This document shows positions 7,326 to 13,544 of a stretch of DNA of 18,147 bases, piece after piece. Location of the stretch: assembly GCA_900754605.1 (NCBI GenBank), contig CAAEDK010000030.1:1-18147 (forward strand). The letters run 5' to 3'. Position 1 is the stretch's first letter. Each line of letters begins with the position of its first letter. Source of the DNA: an uncultured Oscillospiraceae bacterium. Its GTDB lineage: Bacteria; Bacillota_A; Clostridia; Oscillospirales; Oscillospiraceae. The notes below the pieces were generated by a model that saw only the letters and a list, made by a program, of their open reading frames with translations, made no database searches and was not told the DNA's origin. The position numbers were made by a program, and so were the translations under genes.

Positions 7326-8471
7326 TCAGCCCATATTGGCAAAATACTGAAGGACTACGCCGCCGGCCACAACAGAAGCAATTTGGCCGGACACATTGGC
7401 AGCCACCGCGTGCATCAGCAGATGGTTCTGGGAATCGGCCTCCTGCCCCATCTTTTCAATCACACGAGAGGACATGGGGAACGCAGAGATGCCCGCTGCG
7501 CCCACCATGGGGTTGATCTTATTCTTGGGCGTAAAGATGTTCAGGATCTTGACAAAGATGACGCCCACCATGGAGTCCAGGATAAAGGCCACCAGGCCCA
7601 GGCCCATGATCATCAGGGTCTCCCAACGCACAAACTGGTCCGCCTTCATGGAGGCCGCAATGGTGATACCCAGCAACAGGGTGATCAGGTTGGCCAACTC
7701 ATTCTGAGCAGTCTGAGACAGACTGGAGAGCACGCCGCACTCCCGGATCAGGTTGCCGAACATCAGGAAGCCCACCAGGGCCACGGAGGAAGGAGCCACC
7801 AGGCCAGCAATCACAGAAACGACAATGGGGAACATGATGCGCAGACGCTTGGACACGCCCTGGGCCCGGTAGGGCATCCGCATAGCCCGGTCTTTCTTGG
7901 TGGTCACCAGCTTAATTGCAAAGGGCTGGATGATCGGCACCAGAGCCATATAGGAATACGCAGCCACAGCGATAGCACCAATATAATTGGAGCCCAAGGT
8001 CTGAGACACCAGGATAGAGGTCGGGCCATCTGCGGCGCCAATGATGCCAATGGAGGCCGCATCCTTCAGGTCGAAGCCCAAAGCAGCAGCAATCATAATG
8101 GTCAGGAAGATACCGCCCTGGGCAGCCGCACCGCACAGGAACAGCTTGGGGTTGGACAGCAGGGGGCCAAAGTCGATCATGGCGCCGATACCAATGAACA
8201 GCAGGATAGGCATAGCCTCGCTGGCCTCAATTCCAACCTCAAACAGCCACTGAATGATACCGTGAGTCTCACCCACTCCCTCGCTGAACTGGTTCATAAC
8301 ACCGGACAGGGGCAGGTTGACCAGGATGGCACCAAATCCCATCGGCATCAGCAAAGCAGGCTCAAAGCCCTTCTCAATGGCCAGCCAGATCAGGACTGCA
8401 CCCACTACATACATGACAATCTGCTGGGGTGTGATAGCCAGCAGATTGACCCACAAGAAATTCAAACTCAA
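7326..8471 (-). CDS. oadB: Na+-translocating decarboxylase beta subunit (OadB/MmdB/GcdB family)
   Basis: This 381-aa integral membrane protein of the decarboxylase sodium-pump family couples decarboxylation of a carboxybiotin carrier to Na+ export. It has about ten hydrophobic segments. The family signatures are GIIGAADGPTSI (142-153; Asp148 corresponds to the essential Asp of Klebsiella OadB) and the C-terminal AANVSGQIAS (357-366). I chose a TTG start at 8471 because GGAGG lies 8 nt upstream and the protein then begins at the family's usual point. The open frame continues 33 codons upstream, but that stretch (GRRPQKSAGW...) is not membrane-like. The substrate cannot be told from the beta subunit: oxaloacetate, methylmalonyl-CoA and glutaconyl-CoA are all possible. 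No alpha (carboxyltransferase) or biotin-carrier gene is in the window. Confidence 0.92.
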   Translation of the reverse strand: MSLNFLWVNLLAITPQQIVMYVVGAVLIWLAIEKGFEPALLMPMGFGAILVNLPLSGVMNQFSEGVGETHGIIQWLFEVGIEASEAMPILLFIGIGAMIDFGPLLSNPKLFLCGAAAQGGIFLTIMIAAALGFDLKDAASIGIIGAADGPTSILVSQTLGSNYIGAIAVAAYSYMALVPIIQPFAIKLVTTKKDRAMRMPYRAQGVSKRLRIMFPIVVSVIAGLVAPSSVALVGFLMFGNLIRECGVLSSLSQTAQNELANLITLLLGITIAASMKADQFVRWETLMIMGLGLVAFILDSMVGVIFVKILNIFTPKNKINPMVGAAGISAFPMSSRVIEKMGQEADSQNHLLMHAVAANVSGQIASVVAGGVVLQYFANMG

Positions 8472-8600
8472 TGTTTTTTCCTCCCTTTCTTCTCTCTGTT
8501 TGAACCTTCCGCACACCGGATCCCACCCGGCACTCTTTTGGGGACGCCGTCCTGATTCCATTCTTCCCATACTGCTTGCCCGAAAACCAGAAAGCCCATA

Positions 8601-8637
8601 AAAAAAGACCTGCGTTCCTAAATCGGAACACAGGTCT
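8601..8637 (-). terminator. Attenuator-type terminator in the oadB leader
   Basis: On the minus strand AGACCTG (8637-8631) pairs with CAGGTCT (8612-8606), and GTTCC (8629-8625 side) pairs with its complement across one mismatch, giving a stem of about 12 bp with a 6-nt loop. A long T-run follows (8606-8600). It stands between the oadB promoter and the oadB start with no gene of its own to terminate, so it is probably a regulated (attenuation) terminator. Its 5' arm directly follows the structured region at 8638-8735. Confidence 0.85.
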
Positions 8638-8735
8638 GGTCATTTCAGGCAAAACCAGAAAGAAGCAACTTCTTTCAGGATTGTTGGCTCTGCCGCACAG
8701 CGGGAACTGTGCCGACTACTCCCCTTAACGGCACC
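8638..8735 (-). ncRNA. Structured leader RNA, candidate metal-ion riboswitch aptamer
   Basis: Minus-strand elements in order are as follows. GTGCCG (8734-8729) can pair with CGGCAC (8714-8709), putting TTAAGGGGAGTAGT in the loop. GCACAG (8712-8707) pairs with CTGTGC (8700-8695). A 9-bp stem (8694-8686 with 8656-8648) follows, with an internal loop holding AACAATCCTG (8685-8676). A 7-bp hairpin (8675-8669 with 8665-8659) closes it. The GTGCCG arm can instead pair with CGGCA at 8695-8691, so alternative folds exist. GGGGAGUAG is a hallmark sequence of the yybP-ykoY Mn2+ riboswitch, and similar purine-rich cores may exist in other cation riboswitches. A promoter just upstream and a terminator just downstream of this fold make a riboswitch likely. 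The ligand is unproven; Na+ would fit the downstream gene. Confidence 0.65.
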
Positions 8736-8736
8736 T

Positions 8737-8766
8737 ATCCTATCACAGCCGGCAGCGCTTTGTCAA
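8737..8766 (-). promoter_or_regulatory. Promoter of the oadB leader
   Basis: On the minus strand there is a perfect TTGACA (8766-8761), an 18-bp spacer and TAGGAT (8742-8737), preceded by TGA (extended -10). Transcription should begin at about 8732, at the very edge of the structured leader. An AT-rich stretch lies 20-50 bp further upstream. Confidence 0.8.
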
Positions 8767-8843
8767 GCGATCCGCCAAGAAATTTTATATTTTCTTAACA
8801 AAGGCCCATTTTTGCCGAAAAGACGGGGAAATCATGTATAAAA

Positions 8844-9443
8844 TCACAAATCGGCGTCCTGCGTACCAGCCTCTATTACAGCCTGTTCGATGGCTTGTTC
8901 CTCTGCCCGCATGGCCTCCAATGTGTCCCCCAGCAGGCGATCCAGTTCCCAGCCCAATCGCTCCGCTCCCAGGGCAATCACATCCCGAGAGCAACCAGCC
9001 GCAAACTTTCTGTCCTTAAACTTCTTTTTCAAAGACTTTAGCTCCATATCTGCTACACTTTTAGATGGGCGCATCAACGCTGCCGCACCAATCAGTCCAG
9101 TCAGCTCGTCCACCGCAAAAAGGACTTTCTCCATGGGCAGTTCCGGCTTTAAATCCACACAGTGGTCCCACCCATGGCTGGCTGTAGCCCGGATCACCAC
9201 CTCGTCCACGCCAGCCTGACGCATCAACTCCTGGGATTTCCTACAGTGCTCCTCCGGCCACATTTCAAAATCCAAGTCGTGGAGCAGACCAACCAGAGAC
9301 CACAGTTCCCGCTCTTTTTCATAACCAAGGTGTTCCGCAAACCAACCCATCACATGCTCTACGGTAATGGCATGACGGATATGAAACGGCTCCTTATTGT
9401 ATTGATTCAGCAGATTCCACGCCTGCTCCCGAGTCATTTCCAT
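8844..9443 (-). CDS. HD-domain phosphohydrolase-like protein
   Basis: This 199-aa soluble protein has the metal-binding HD fold. His30 lies in TVEHVMGWFA, the His55-Asp56 doublet in GLLHDLDFE, His90 in ATASHGWDH, and Asp112 in FAVDELTGLIGAA. This HDIG-like subgroup is widespread in Firmicutes but its substrate is unknown; nucleotides are typical for the superfamily. AGGAGG lies 8 nt before the ATG at 9443. The open frame continues 28 codons upstream but lacks a ribosome binding site. It is 150 nt downstream of the DegV gene on the same strand, and a perfect palindrome (9463-9480) lies just before its ribosome binding site. Confidence 0.85.
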   Translation of the reverse strand: MEMTREQAWNLLNQYNKEPFHIRHAITVEHVMGWFAEHLGYEKERELWSLVGLLHDLDFEMWPEEHCRKSQELMRQAGVDEVVIRATASHGWDHCVDLKPELPMEKVLFAVDELTGLIGAAALMRPSKSVADMELKSLKKKFKDRKFAAGCSRDVIALGAERLGWELDRLLGDTLEAMRAEEQAIEQAVIEAGTQDADL

Positions 9444-9462
9444 CGGGTATCCCTCCTGAACT

Positions 9463-9480
9463 GGATCAGACATCTGATCC
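9463..9480. promoter_or_regulatory. 18-bp perfect palindrome upstream of the HD gene
   Basis: GGATCAGA (9463-9470) and TCTGATCC (9473-9480) are separated by only 2 bp, which suits a dimeric protein-binding site better than an RNA hairpin. It lies 20 bp upstream of the HD-gene start codon and directly ahead of its AGGAGG. No -10/-35 pair was recognised next to it. Confidence 0.35.
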
Positions 9481-9593
9481 TGTATCCGACTCTCACACCG
9501 CTCACTCTCTTCCGCAGCAAAGAACACAGAATGGTGTCAGAACTTTGAAGCGATTTTCCAAATTACCCTGTCACTGCACTGCTCTTTTTCGCT

Positions 9594-10430
9594 TTAGTAG
9601 CATACCACGATGCCACCATCGTTGGCATATACCGTGGTAATCGCTCCAGCGTCCAGAATCAGAATCTCTCCCACCTGGCACTTCTCCTGGATCTGCTGCT
9701 TCACCTGAAGGGCCCGCTCCACGTCGTTGCAGTGACTGATTGCCACCATACGACCCTTATGGTCTGGATCTGCAGCGATCCGATCCACCAGCTTGCCAAG
9801 GGCCTGCTTGACCGACAGGGCCTGGCCCAGCTTACAGATCTCCCCCTCCGGGGTAGCACCCATAAACAACTTGATCCGCAGTGCACCAGTGACCAGTGAC
9901 TGCACACGGGTCAGCCGCCCATTCTTCCGCAGATTTTCCAGGGATTCCAGTACAAACAGCGTCTGGAGCTGATAGATATACTGTTCCACCTCCCGAACCA
10001 CCCTCTTAAAGGGCATCCCAGAGGAAGCCAATTCTCGGATTTTCAGGGCAATGAGCACCTCTCCCCCGGCTGCGGAGCAGGAGTTGAACACATGAACGTT
10101 CCGCTCCGGTGACTCCTCTTCCAAAAGGGCTTTAGCCTGCTCAGCACAGTTGTGGGAACCACTGAGAAGCGCAGTGAGGGTCACGACATAGATATCCTCC
10201 TCATCTCCCTGATAGGCATCTAAATAACTCTGAGGAGAGGGGCAAGAGGTGGAAGGGGCATTCTCACTCTGCTTCATAGCCCACAGCAAATCCGCCTGGT
10301 CAAAGGTCTCGTCATCCACGAACACGCTTCCGTCCACTTGGATGGTCATGGGGACCCGCACAAAACAGGTTTCTTTTTTCATCTGCGGGGTCAGATCGCA
10401 GCAGCTGTCTACAACGATTTTGAAACTCAT
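9594..10430 (-). CDS. DegV family protein (fatty acid-binding, FakB-like)
   Basis: This 278-aa DegV-fold protein binds a single fatty acid. Family members (FakB) present exogenous fatty acids to the kinase FakA. Features are the N-terminal KIVVDSCCDL strand with the conserved acidic/Ser region, STSCPSPQSY (60-69; the Thr/Ser pair binds the carboxylate), LSGSHNCA (89-96), the ESLENLRKNGRLTR block and a C-terminal GAITTVYANDGGIVVCY. GGAG lies 9 nt before ATG 10430; the ATG three codons earlier would sit on top of it. No FakA gene is nearby. It lies 79 nt after trmD and has a candidate promoter in that gap, so it may be transcribed both alone and by read-through. Confidence 0.9.
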   Translation of the reverse strand: MSFKIVVDSCCDLTPQMKKETCFVRVPMTIQVDGSVFVDDETFDQADLLWAMKQSENAPSTSCPSPQSYLDAYQGDEEDIYVVTLTALLSGSHNCAEQAKALLEEESPERNVHVFNSCSAAGGEVLIALKIRELASSGMPFKRVVREVEQYIYQLQTLFVLESLENLRKNGRLTRVQSLVTGALRIKLFMGATPEGEICKLGQALSVKQALGKLVDRIAADPDHKGRMVAISHCNDVERALQVKQQIQEKCQVGEILILDAGAITTVYANDGGIVVCY

Positions 10431-10473
10431 ATCATCCATCTCCAAATGTAATTTTAAAAACCAGATTGCAACT

Positions 10474-10502
10474 ACAATACCACAACTCACACCAAATGTA
10501 AA
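10474..10502 (-). promoter_or_regulatory. Promoter of the degV-family gene
   Basis: On the minus strand there is TTTACA (10502-10497), a 17-bp spacer and TATTGT (10479-10474), 43 bp before the start codon. The -35 lies in a copy of TTACATTTGG that is repeated 50 bp downstream over the ribosome binding site. Confidence 0.55.
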
Positions 10503-10509
10503 GTCCCGG

Positions 10510-11268
10510 TCAGATCAACTTCTCCCCGGTTTCATCCTCCAGTTCCTTCAACAACTTCCGATCCTGCTTAGAGGACAGGTCTAACTTCTTATAGAGATCG
10601 GGGCGACGGCGGTAGGTCCGCAGAATACCTTGCTTACGCCGCCACTTTTCTACGTTGGCGTGGTGCCCGGACAGCAAGATTGGAGGAACCGCCCGATCAT
10701 GCCAGACCTCTGGACGGGAGTACTGAGGGGCCTCCAGCATTCCGTTCCAGTGGCTCTCATTCTCATAGCAGGAGGGATCAGACAGCACCCCAGGCACCAG
10801 ACGGCAGACTGCATCTGCCACCGCCATTGCAGGAATCTCTCCCCCAGTCATCACGAAGTCTCCCAGTGAGATTTCTTCGTCCACGCACTCTTCAATGAAT
10901 CGTTCATCGATTCCCTCGTAGTGGCCGCATACCAAAATCAGCCTGGAGTAACTCTCTTTTAGCCGTCGGGCATCCGCCTGGCAGAAGGTATTTCCCGCAG
11001 GGGACATATAGATGGTGTGGATCCGCTCACCAGCCTCATCGCAGATGTGCTTCCAGCACTGATACAGCGGGTCAGCCTGCATGACTGCCCCCCGCCCCCC
11101 GCCATAGGGGTAGTCATCCACCTGCTTCTGCTTATTTAAAGTGTAATCCCGAATCTGATGGCACTCAATGCGGATGTAGCCCCGCTCCTGTCCACGGCCC
11201 AAAATGGACTCGCACAGCATATCCCCCACCACATCAGGAAAGAGGGTCATAATATCAATACGGTACAT
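10510..11268 (-). CDS. trmD: tRNA (guanine37-N1)-methyltransferase TrmD
   Basis: The 252-aa SPOUT-class enzyme makes m1G37 in tRNAs, which prevents +1 frameshifting. Visible motifs are the start MYRIDIMTLFP, YPYGGGRGAVM (54-63), and the trefoil-knot SAM site LVCGHYEGIDERF (112-124) with SLGDFVMTGGE (134-144). LEAPQYSRPEVW follows (178-189). Where most TrmD proteins have an Asp in an E-D-S-F element (general base), this one has Glu171 in ENESHWNG. GAGG lies 14 nt from the ATG, longer than ideal, but no alternative in-frame start exists. It is not in the usual rpsP-rimM-trmD-rplS cluster. A strong promoter lies 140 bp upstream, leaving a structured leader. Confidence 0.96.
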   Translation of the reverse strand: MYRIDIMTLFPDVVGDMLCESILGRGQERGYIRIECHQIRDYTLNKQKQVDDYPYGGGRGAVMQADPLYQCWKHICDEAGERIHTIYMSPAGNTFCQADARRLKESYSRLILVCGHYEGIDERFIEECVDEEISLGDFVMTGGEIPAMAVADAVCRLVPGVLSDPSCYENESHWNGMLEAPQYSRPEVWHDRAVPPILLSGHHANVEKWRRKQGILRTYRRRPDLYKKLDLSSKQDRKLLKELEDETGEKLI

Positions 11269-11408
11269 GGTCGATGATGATTCCTCACTTTATGACCCGG
11301 ATGCCGCTTTGCTCCGGGCAGTTTCTCAATTACAATGCATACTAACACCATAAAATGGCCCATTGTATGGCCACCGTAAGAACAAACCAATCTTCAGTTT
11401 GTTTACTT
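11269..11408 (-). promoter_or_regulatory. Structured 5' leader of trmD
   Basis: This untranslated stretch of about 140 nt contains a hairpin at 11376-11406, an imperfect ATGGCC-type hairpin at 11357-11372, and a 6-bp GC stem (11296-11301 with 11313-11318) 10 nt upstream of the ribosome binding site. A short open frame beginning at an ATG in the leader overlaps the trmD start in another frame, but it lacks a ribosome binding site. No known riboswitch class was recognised. Control of trmD translation by this leader is possible but unproven. Confidence 0.4.
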
Positions 11409-11414
11409 AGTATT

Positions 11415-11443
11415 ATTATACGGGATTTTCCCCAGTTTTTCAA
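11415..11443 (-). promoter_or_regulatory. Promoter of trmD
   Basis: On the minus strand there is TTGAAA (11443-11438), an exact 17-bp spacer and a perfect TATAAT (11420-11415). It lies directly after the terminator of the coat-gene operon. Confidence 0.85.
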
Positions 11444-11454
11444 CCGCTCCTCGC

Positions 11455-11533
11455 AAAAAACGTCCCAAAACAGCAGTAAGCCCAGACAGCATCCCTTACA
11501 GGATGCCATCCGGGCCTCTGGCCGTTACTGCTG
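11455..11533 (-). terminator. Long terminator of the coat-gene operon, overlapping the last stop codon
   Basis: On the minus strand CAGCAGTAA (11533-11525) pairs with TTACTGCTG (11479-11471). Inside are further paired blocks, GCCC/GGGC and GCATCC/GGATGC around a TGTAA loop, with one large 5' bulge. TTTT and then TTTTTT follow. The stop codon (TAA) and last two Gln codons of the 87-aa gene form the base of the stem. Confidence 0.75.
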
Positions 11534-11788
11534 GCCAGTGGGCTGCTGATTAGAGTATTTGGTATATGCCTGGCGGATCTTATCGCTTTGGGCCTGCTCG
11601 GGGCTGTACCACCCCCGCTCCTGTGCCGTCTGGAACAGCTCCGTCTGGCTGTGATGACTCTGGTTGAACATCCGTAAAAATTCATCCCTCAGCGGGATGT
11701 TCACGCACTCCGAAGCAAAGCTGTCATAGTTTGCAGCCATCTTCTTCTCGCTGCACAGAAAATCTGTGATACGTTCCTGGTCCGTCAT
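11525..11788 (-). CDS. Spore coat protein, CotF-like (87 aa)
   Basis: This small helical protein resembles the second half of the coat-F domain. DQERITDFLCSEKKMAANYDSF is followed by a two-helix region with NQSHHSQTELFQTAQERGWY and a short polar Q-rich tail. CotF-like proteins associate with the spore coat in Bacillus and are widespread, often as tandem short genes, in clostridia. GAGGAGG precedes the ATG at 11788. It lies 12 nt after the 61-aa coat gene. Expected expression is in the mother cell during sporulation (family knowledge). Confidence 0.8.
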   Translation of the reverse strand: MTDQERITDFLCSEKKMAANYDSFASECVNIPLRDEFLRMFNQSHHSQTELFQTAQERGWYSPEQAQSDKIRQAYTKYSNQQPTGQQ

Positions 11789-11800
11789 GGGTATTCCTCC

Positions 11801-11986
11801 TCACTTCAAATAGCCCAGCAGGTCGGCATAATTCTGACGGTGCTGATCCGCCAGTCCCTGGAACTGGTTTTTCAGCGCGCCATCCTGGCTCTCCTGGACA
11901 GCAGCCATATACTTGCAGTGGAGTACCTTTTCGAAATCCAGCTGATCAGACAAAGCCTGGAGCTCCTTTGTTGTCAAAACGGACAT
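11801..11986 (-). CDS. Small spore coat-associated protein (61 aa), CotF-like partner
   Basis: This 61-aa two-helix protein (LTTKELQALSDQLDFEKVLHCKYMAAVQES, then LKNQFQGLADQHRQNYADLLGYLK) matches the ferritin-like helical pattern of short clostridial coat-F partners. GGAGGG lies 7 nt before the ATG. Its start overlaps the 3' end of the upstream 209-aa gene by 41 nt, and the 87-aa coat gene follows after 12 nt, so the three are probably translated from one message. Confidence 0.75.
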   Translation of the reverse strand: MSVLTTKELQALSDQLDFEKVLHCKYMAAVQESQDGALKNQFQGLADQHRQNYADLLGYLK

Positions 11987-12575
11987 GGTCTTTCCCTCCT
12001 TCTGGCCGTTTGGCCGGTTTTGCTCCCCTAGTATGTCCCGTCACAGTCCCGCTATGCGCCGGGATCACCGGATATCCCGCCCGGTCAAAGCGCCACACCA
12101 GCCAGAGCCGTCCCGCCCGCTCCTCCACCTGGGCCAGGCAGAACAACACCGGCAGCGGAAACTCCTTTTGCGGAGAAAAGGGGGCCGACAGCAGAGATAT
12201 CTCTCCTTCCTGCCTGCTGAAAAAGCCGGTCCGGCCCCGGAGCAGCTTCCGGAGCAGGGGATCCATGCACAGCCGCGCCGGATCCGGCTCCGGCCGCCAC
12301 ATCTTTCCTTCTCCCGGCTGTGCTGTAAAGGAAAATACTAACACAGTATTTCCGCCCGTCACCGGCCAGCAGCCTGCCTGTTCCAAGGCAGACCGGCTCA
12401 AGGTGCGGGATAGTACCAGCCCCTCCTTCTCCGGCACAAGGGTCCCCAGGAGCAGGTGACCACTCTGCCCTCGGACCCACACTTTATACAGGCCCTGCCC
12501 ATCATCCGGTCGGACAGCCCGCAGCCGGACCCGGATCCCCTCCTCCTCCAAAGAGAGGATTCCGCCTCCCTCCAT
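11946..12575 (-). CDS. Unknown protein at head of coat-gene operon
   Basis: I do not recognise this 209-aa protein. It lacks a signal peptide and membrane helices and looks like a beta-rich globular protein. The first half has a repeating hydrophobic pattern (GILSLEEEGIRVRLRAVRPDDGQGLYKVWVRG, then GHLLLGTLVPEKEGLVLSRTLSRSAL) and many Gly, Arg and Trp residues. A basic Lys/Arg-rich tail begins near residue 185. GGAGAG lies about 10 nt before the ATG at 12575; the 38 codons upstream in the open frame are unlikely to be used. The last 41 nt overlap the 61-aa coat gene. Position suggests a sporulation or coat role, but that is inference only. Confidence 0.65.
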   Translation of the reverse strand: MEGGGILSLEEEGIRVRLRAVRPDDGQGLYKVWVRGQSGHLLLGTLVPEKEGLVLSRTLSRSALEQAGCWPVTGGNTVLVFSFTAQPGEGKMWRPEPDPARLCMDPLLRKLLRGRTGFFSRQEGEISLLSAPFSPQKEFPLPVLFCLAQVEERAGRLWLVWRFDRAGYPVIPAHSGTVTGHTRGAKPAKRPEGGKDHVRFDNKGAPGFV

Positions 12576-12630
12576 GTTCCAACATCTCTCCAAAGGCCGT
12601 CCCTCCCTCCTACACCGCTGTTCTATCCTA

Positions 12631-12639
12631 TATCCTATG
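12631..12639 (-). promoter_or_regulatory. Possible mother-cell sigma factor -10 (CATAnnnTA)
   Basis: CATAGGATA on the minus strand fits the sigma-K -10 pattern CATAnnnTA and lies 55 bp upstream of the coat-operon head gene. No good -35 of the sigma-K, sigma-E or sigma-G type was found at the proper distance, so the call leans on the downstream coat genes. Confidence 0.25.
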
Positions 12640-12670
12640 CCATCTCGGGCCAAAAAACCTATCTCAACAC

Positions 12671-12707
12671 AAAAAAGTGCCCGGACCATTTTAGTCCGGG
12701 CACTTTT
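12671..12707 (-). terminator. Intrinsic terminator of the rnf operon
   Basis: A 10-bp GC stem (12677-12686 with 12694-12703) is flanked by A6 on one side and T4 on the other. On the minus strand it follows the rnfB stop by 16 nt and ends in T6. It separates rnf from the coat operon and could also work in the opposite direction. Confidence 0.9.
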
Positions 12708-12723
12708 AAATGATTTGCAACGG

Positions 12724-13524
12724 TTACATATTGGCCGGAACGTGGATGACGCCCACGGGGCACTCCTTCACACACAGCTGACAGCCCACACACTTGGACT
12801 GGTCGATGTAGGCCACATTGTTCTCCACGGTGATGGCCTCCTTGGGGCACGCCTTGGCGCACTTCATGCAGCCGATGCAGCCCGCGGTACAGGCCTTCCG
12901 GGTCAGCGCGCCCTTGTCCTTGTTCTGACACAGGACCACAGGCTTGCGCTTATGCTCGGGGACGATGGAGATCACGCTGTTGGGGCAAACTGCGGCGCAG
13001 GCGCCACAGCCAGTGCACTTCTCACGATCCACCTTGGCGATGCCGTCCACAATGTGCATGGCATCGAAGGCACAGGCCCGAGTACAATCACCGTAGCCCA
13101 GGCAGCCGAACTTACACAGTCCGTCGCCGCCGTACAGGCCCTTGACCGCCTGGCAGCTATGGATGCCGTCAAACTCATAGCGCTTGGAGGTCTTGTCGCA
13201 GGTGCCGGAGCAGGCCACGACGGCCTTCATGGGCTCAGCGGAAGTAGCCTCAACACCCATGATCTCCGCAATGGCAGCCACAGATTTGGCACCGCCAGGA
13301 GTACACTTGTTGATGGCATTTCCGTCCTCAACAATGCTCTTGGCATAGTCGGCACAGCCAGCGCAGCCGCAGGCGCCGCAGTTGGCACCGGCCAGGACGC
13401 CAGTGATCTTCTCCACCCGCTCATCCACCGGAACATACATAAAGATGGAGGCGGCCACCAGAATCACAGCGCCGATCAGGCCAATGACGGTCACCAGAAT
13501 GATGGCCATTAAAATCGGATTCAT
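12724..13524 (-). CDS. rnfB: Rnf complex subunit B (iron-sulfur protein)
   Basis: The 266-aa subunit accepts electrons from reduced ferredoxin. An N-terminal membrane anchor spans about 6-28. The Fe-S motif GANCGACGCAGCADY follows (Cys49/52/57, with Cys74 as likely fourth ligand). A mid-section has Cys137/141/147/151. Three ferredoxin-type C-x2-C-x2-C-x3-C clusters lie at 170-180, 216-226 and 245-255. In total there are 26 cysteines, in line with the multi-cluster RnfB proteins of clostridia and acetogens. It is the last gene of the operon, 20 nt after rnfA, with GAGGGGGAG before the ATG. Confidence 0.96.
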   Translation of the reverse strand: MNPILMAIILVTVIGLIGAVILVAASIFMYVPVDERVEKITGVLAGANCGACGCAGCADYAKSIVEDGNAINKCTPGGAKSVAAIAEIMGVEATSAEPMKAVVACSGTCDKTSKRYEFDGIHSCQAVKGLYGGDGLCKFGCLGYGDCTRACAFDAMHIVDGIAKVDREKCTGCGACAAVCPNSVISIVPEHKRKPVVLCQNKDKGALTRKACTAGCIGCMKCAKACPKEAITVENNVAYIDQSKCVGCQLCVKECPVGVIHVPANM

Positions 13525-13544
13525 TTTCTTCTCCCCCTCCTCTA

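Noticed and set aside
7308..8555. 415-codon plus-strand frame
   Set aside because: Antisense to oadB; His/Gln/Asn-rich translation is typical of a shadow of a membrane protein gene.
8374..8652. 92-codon minus-strand frame spanning the attenuator and oadB start
   Set aside because: It begins inside the candidate aptamer, runs out of frame into oadB and has no ribosome binding site.
12574..13512. 312-codon plus-strand frame
   Set aside because: Antisense to rnfB and crosses the rnf terminator; no ribosome binding site.
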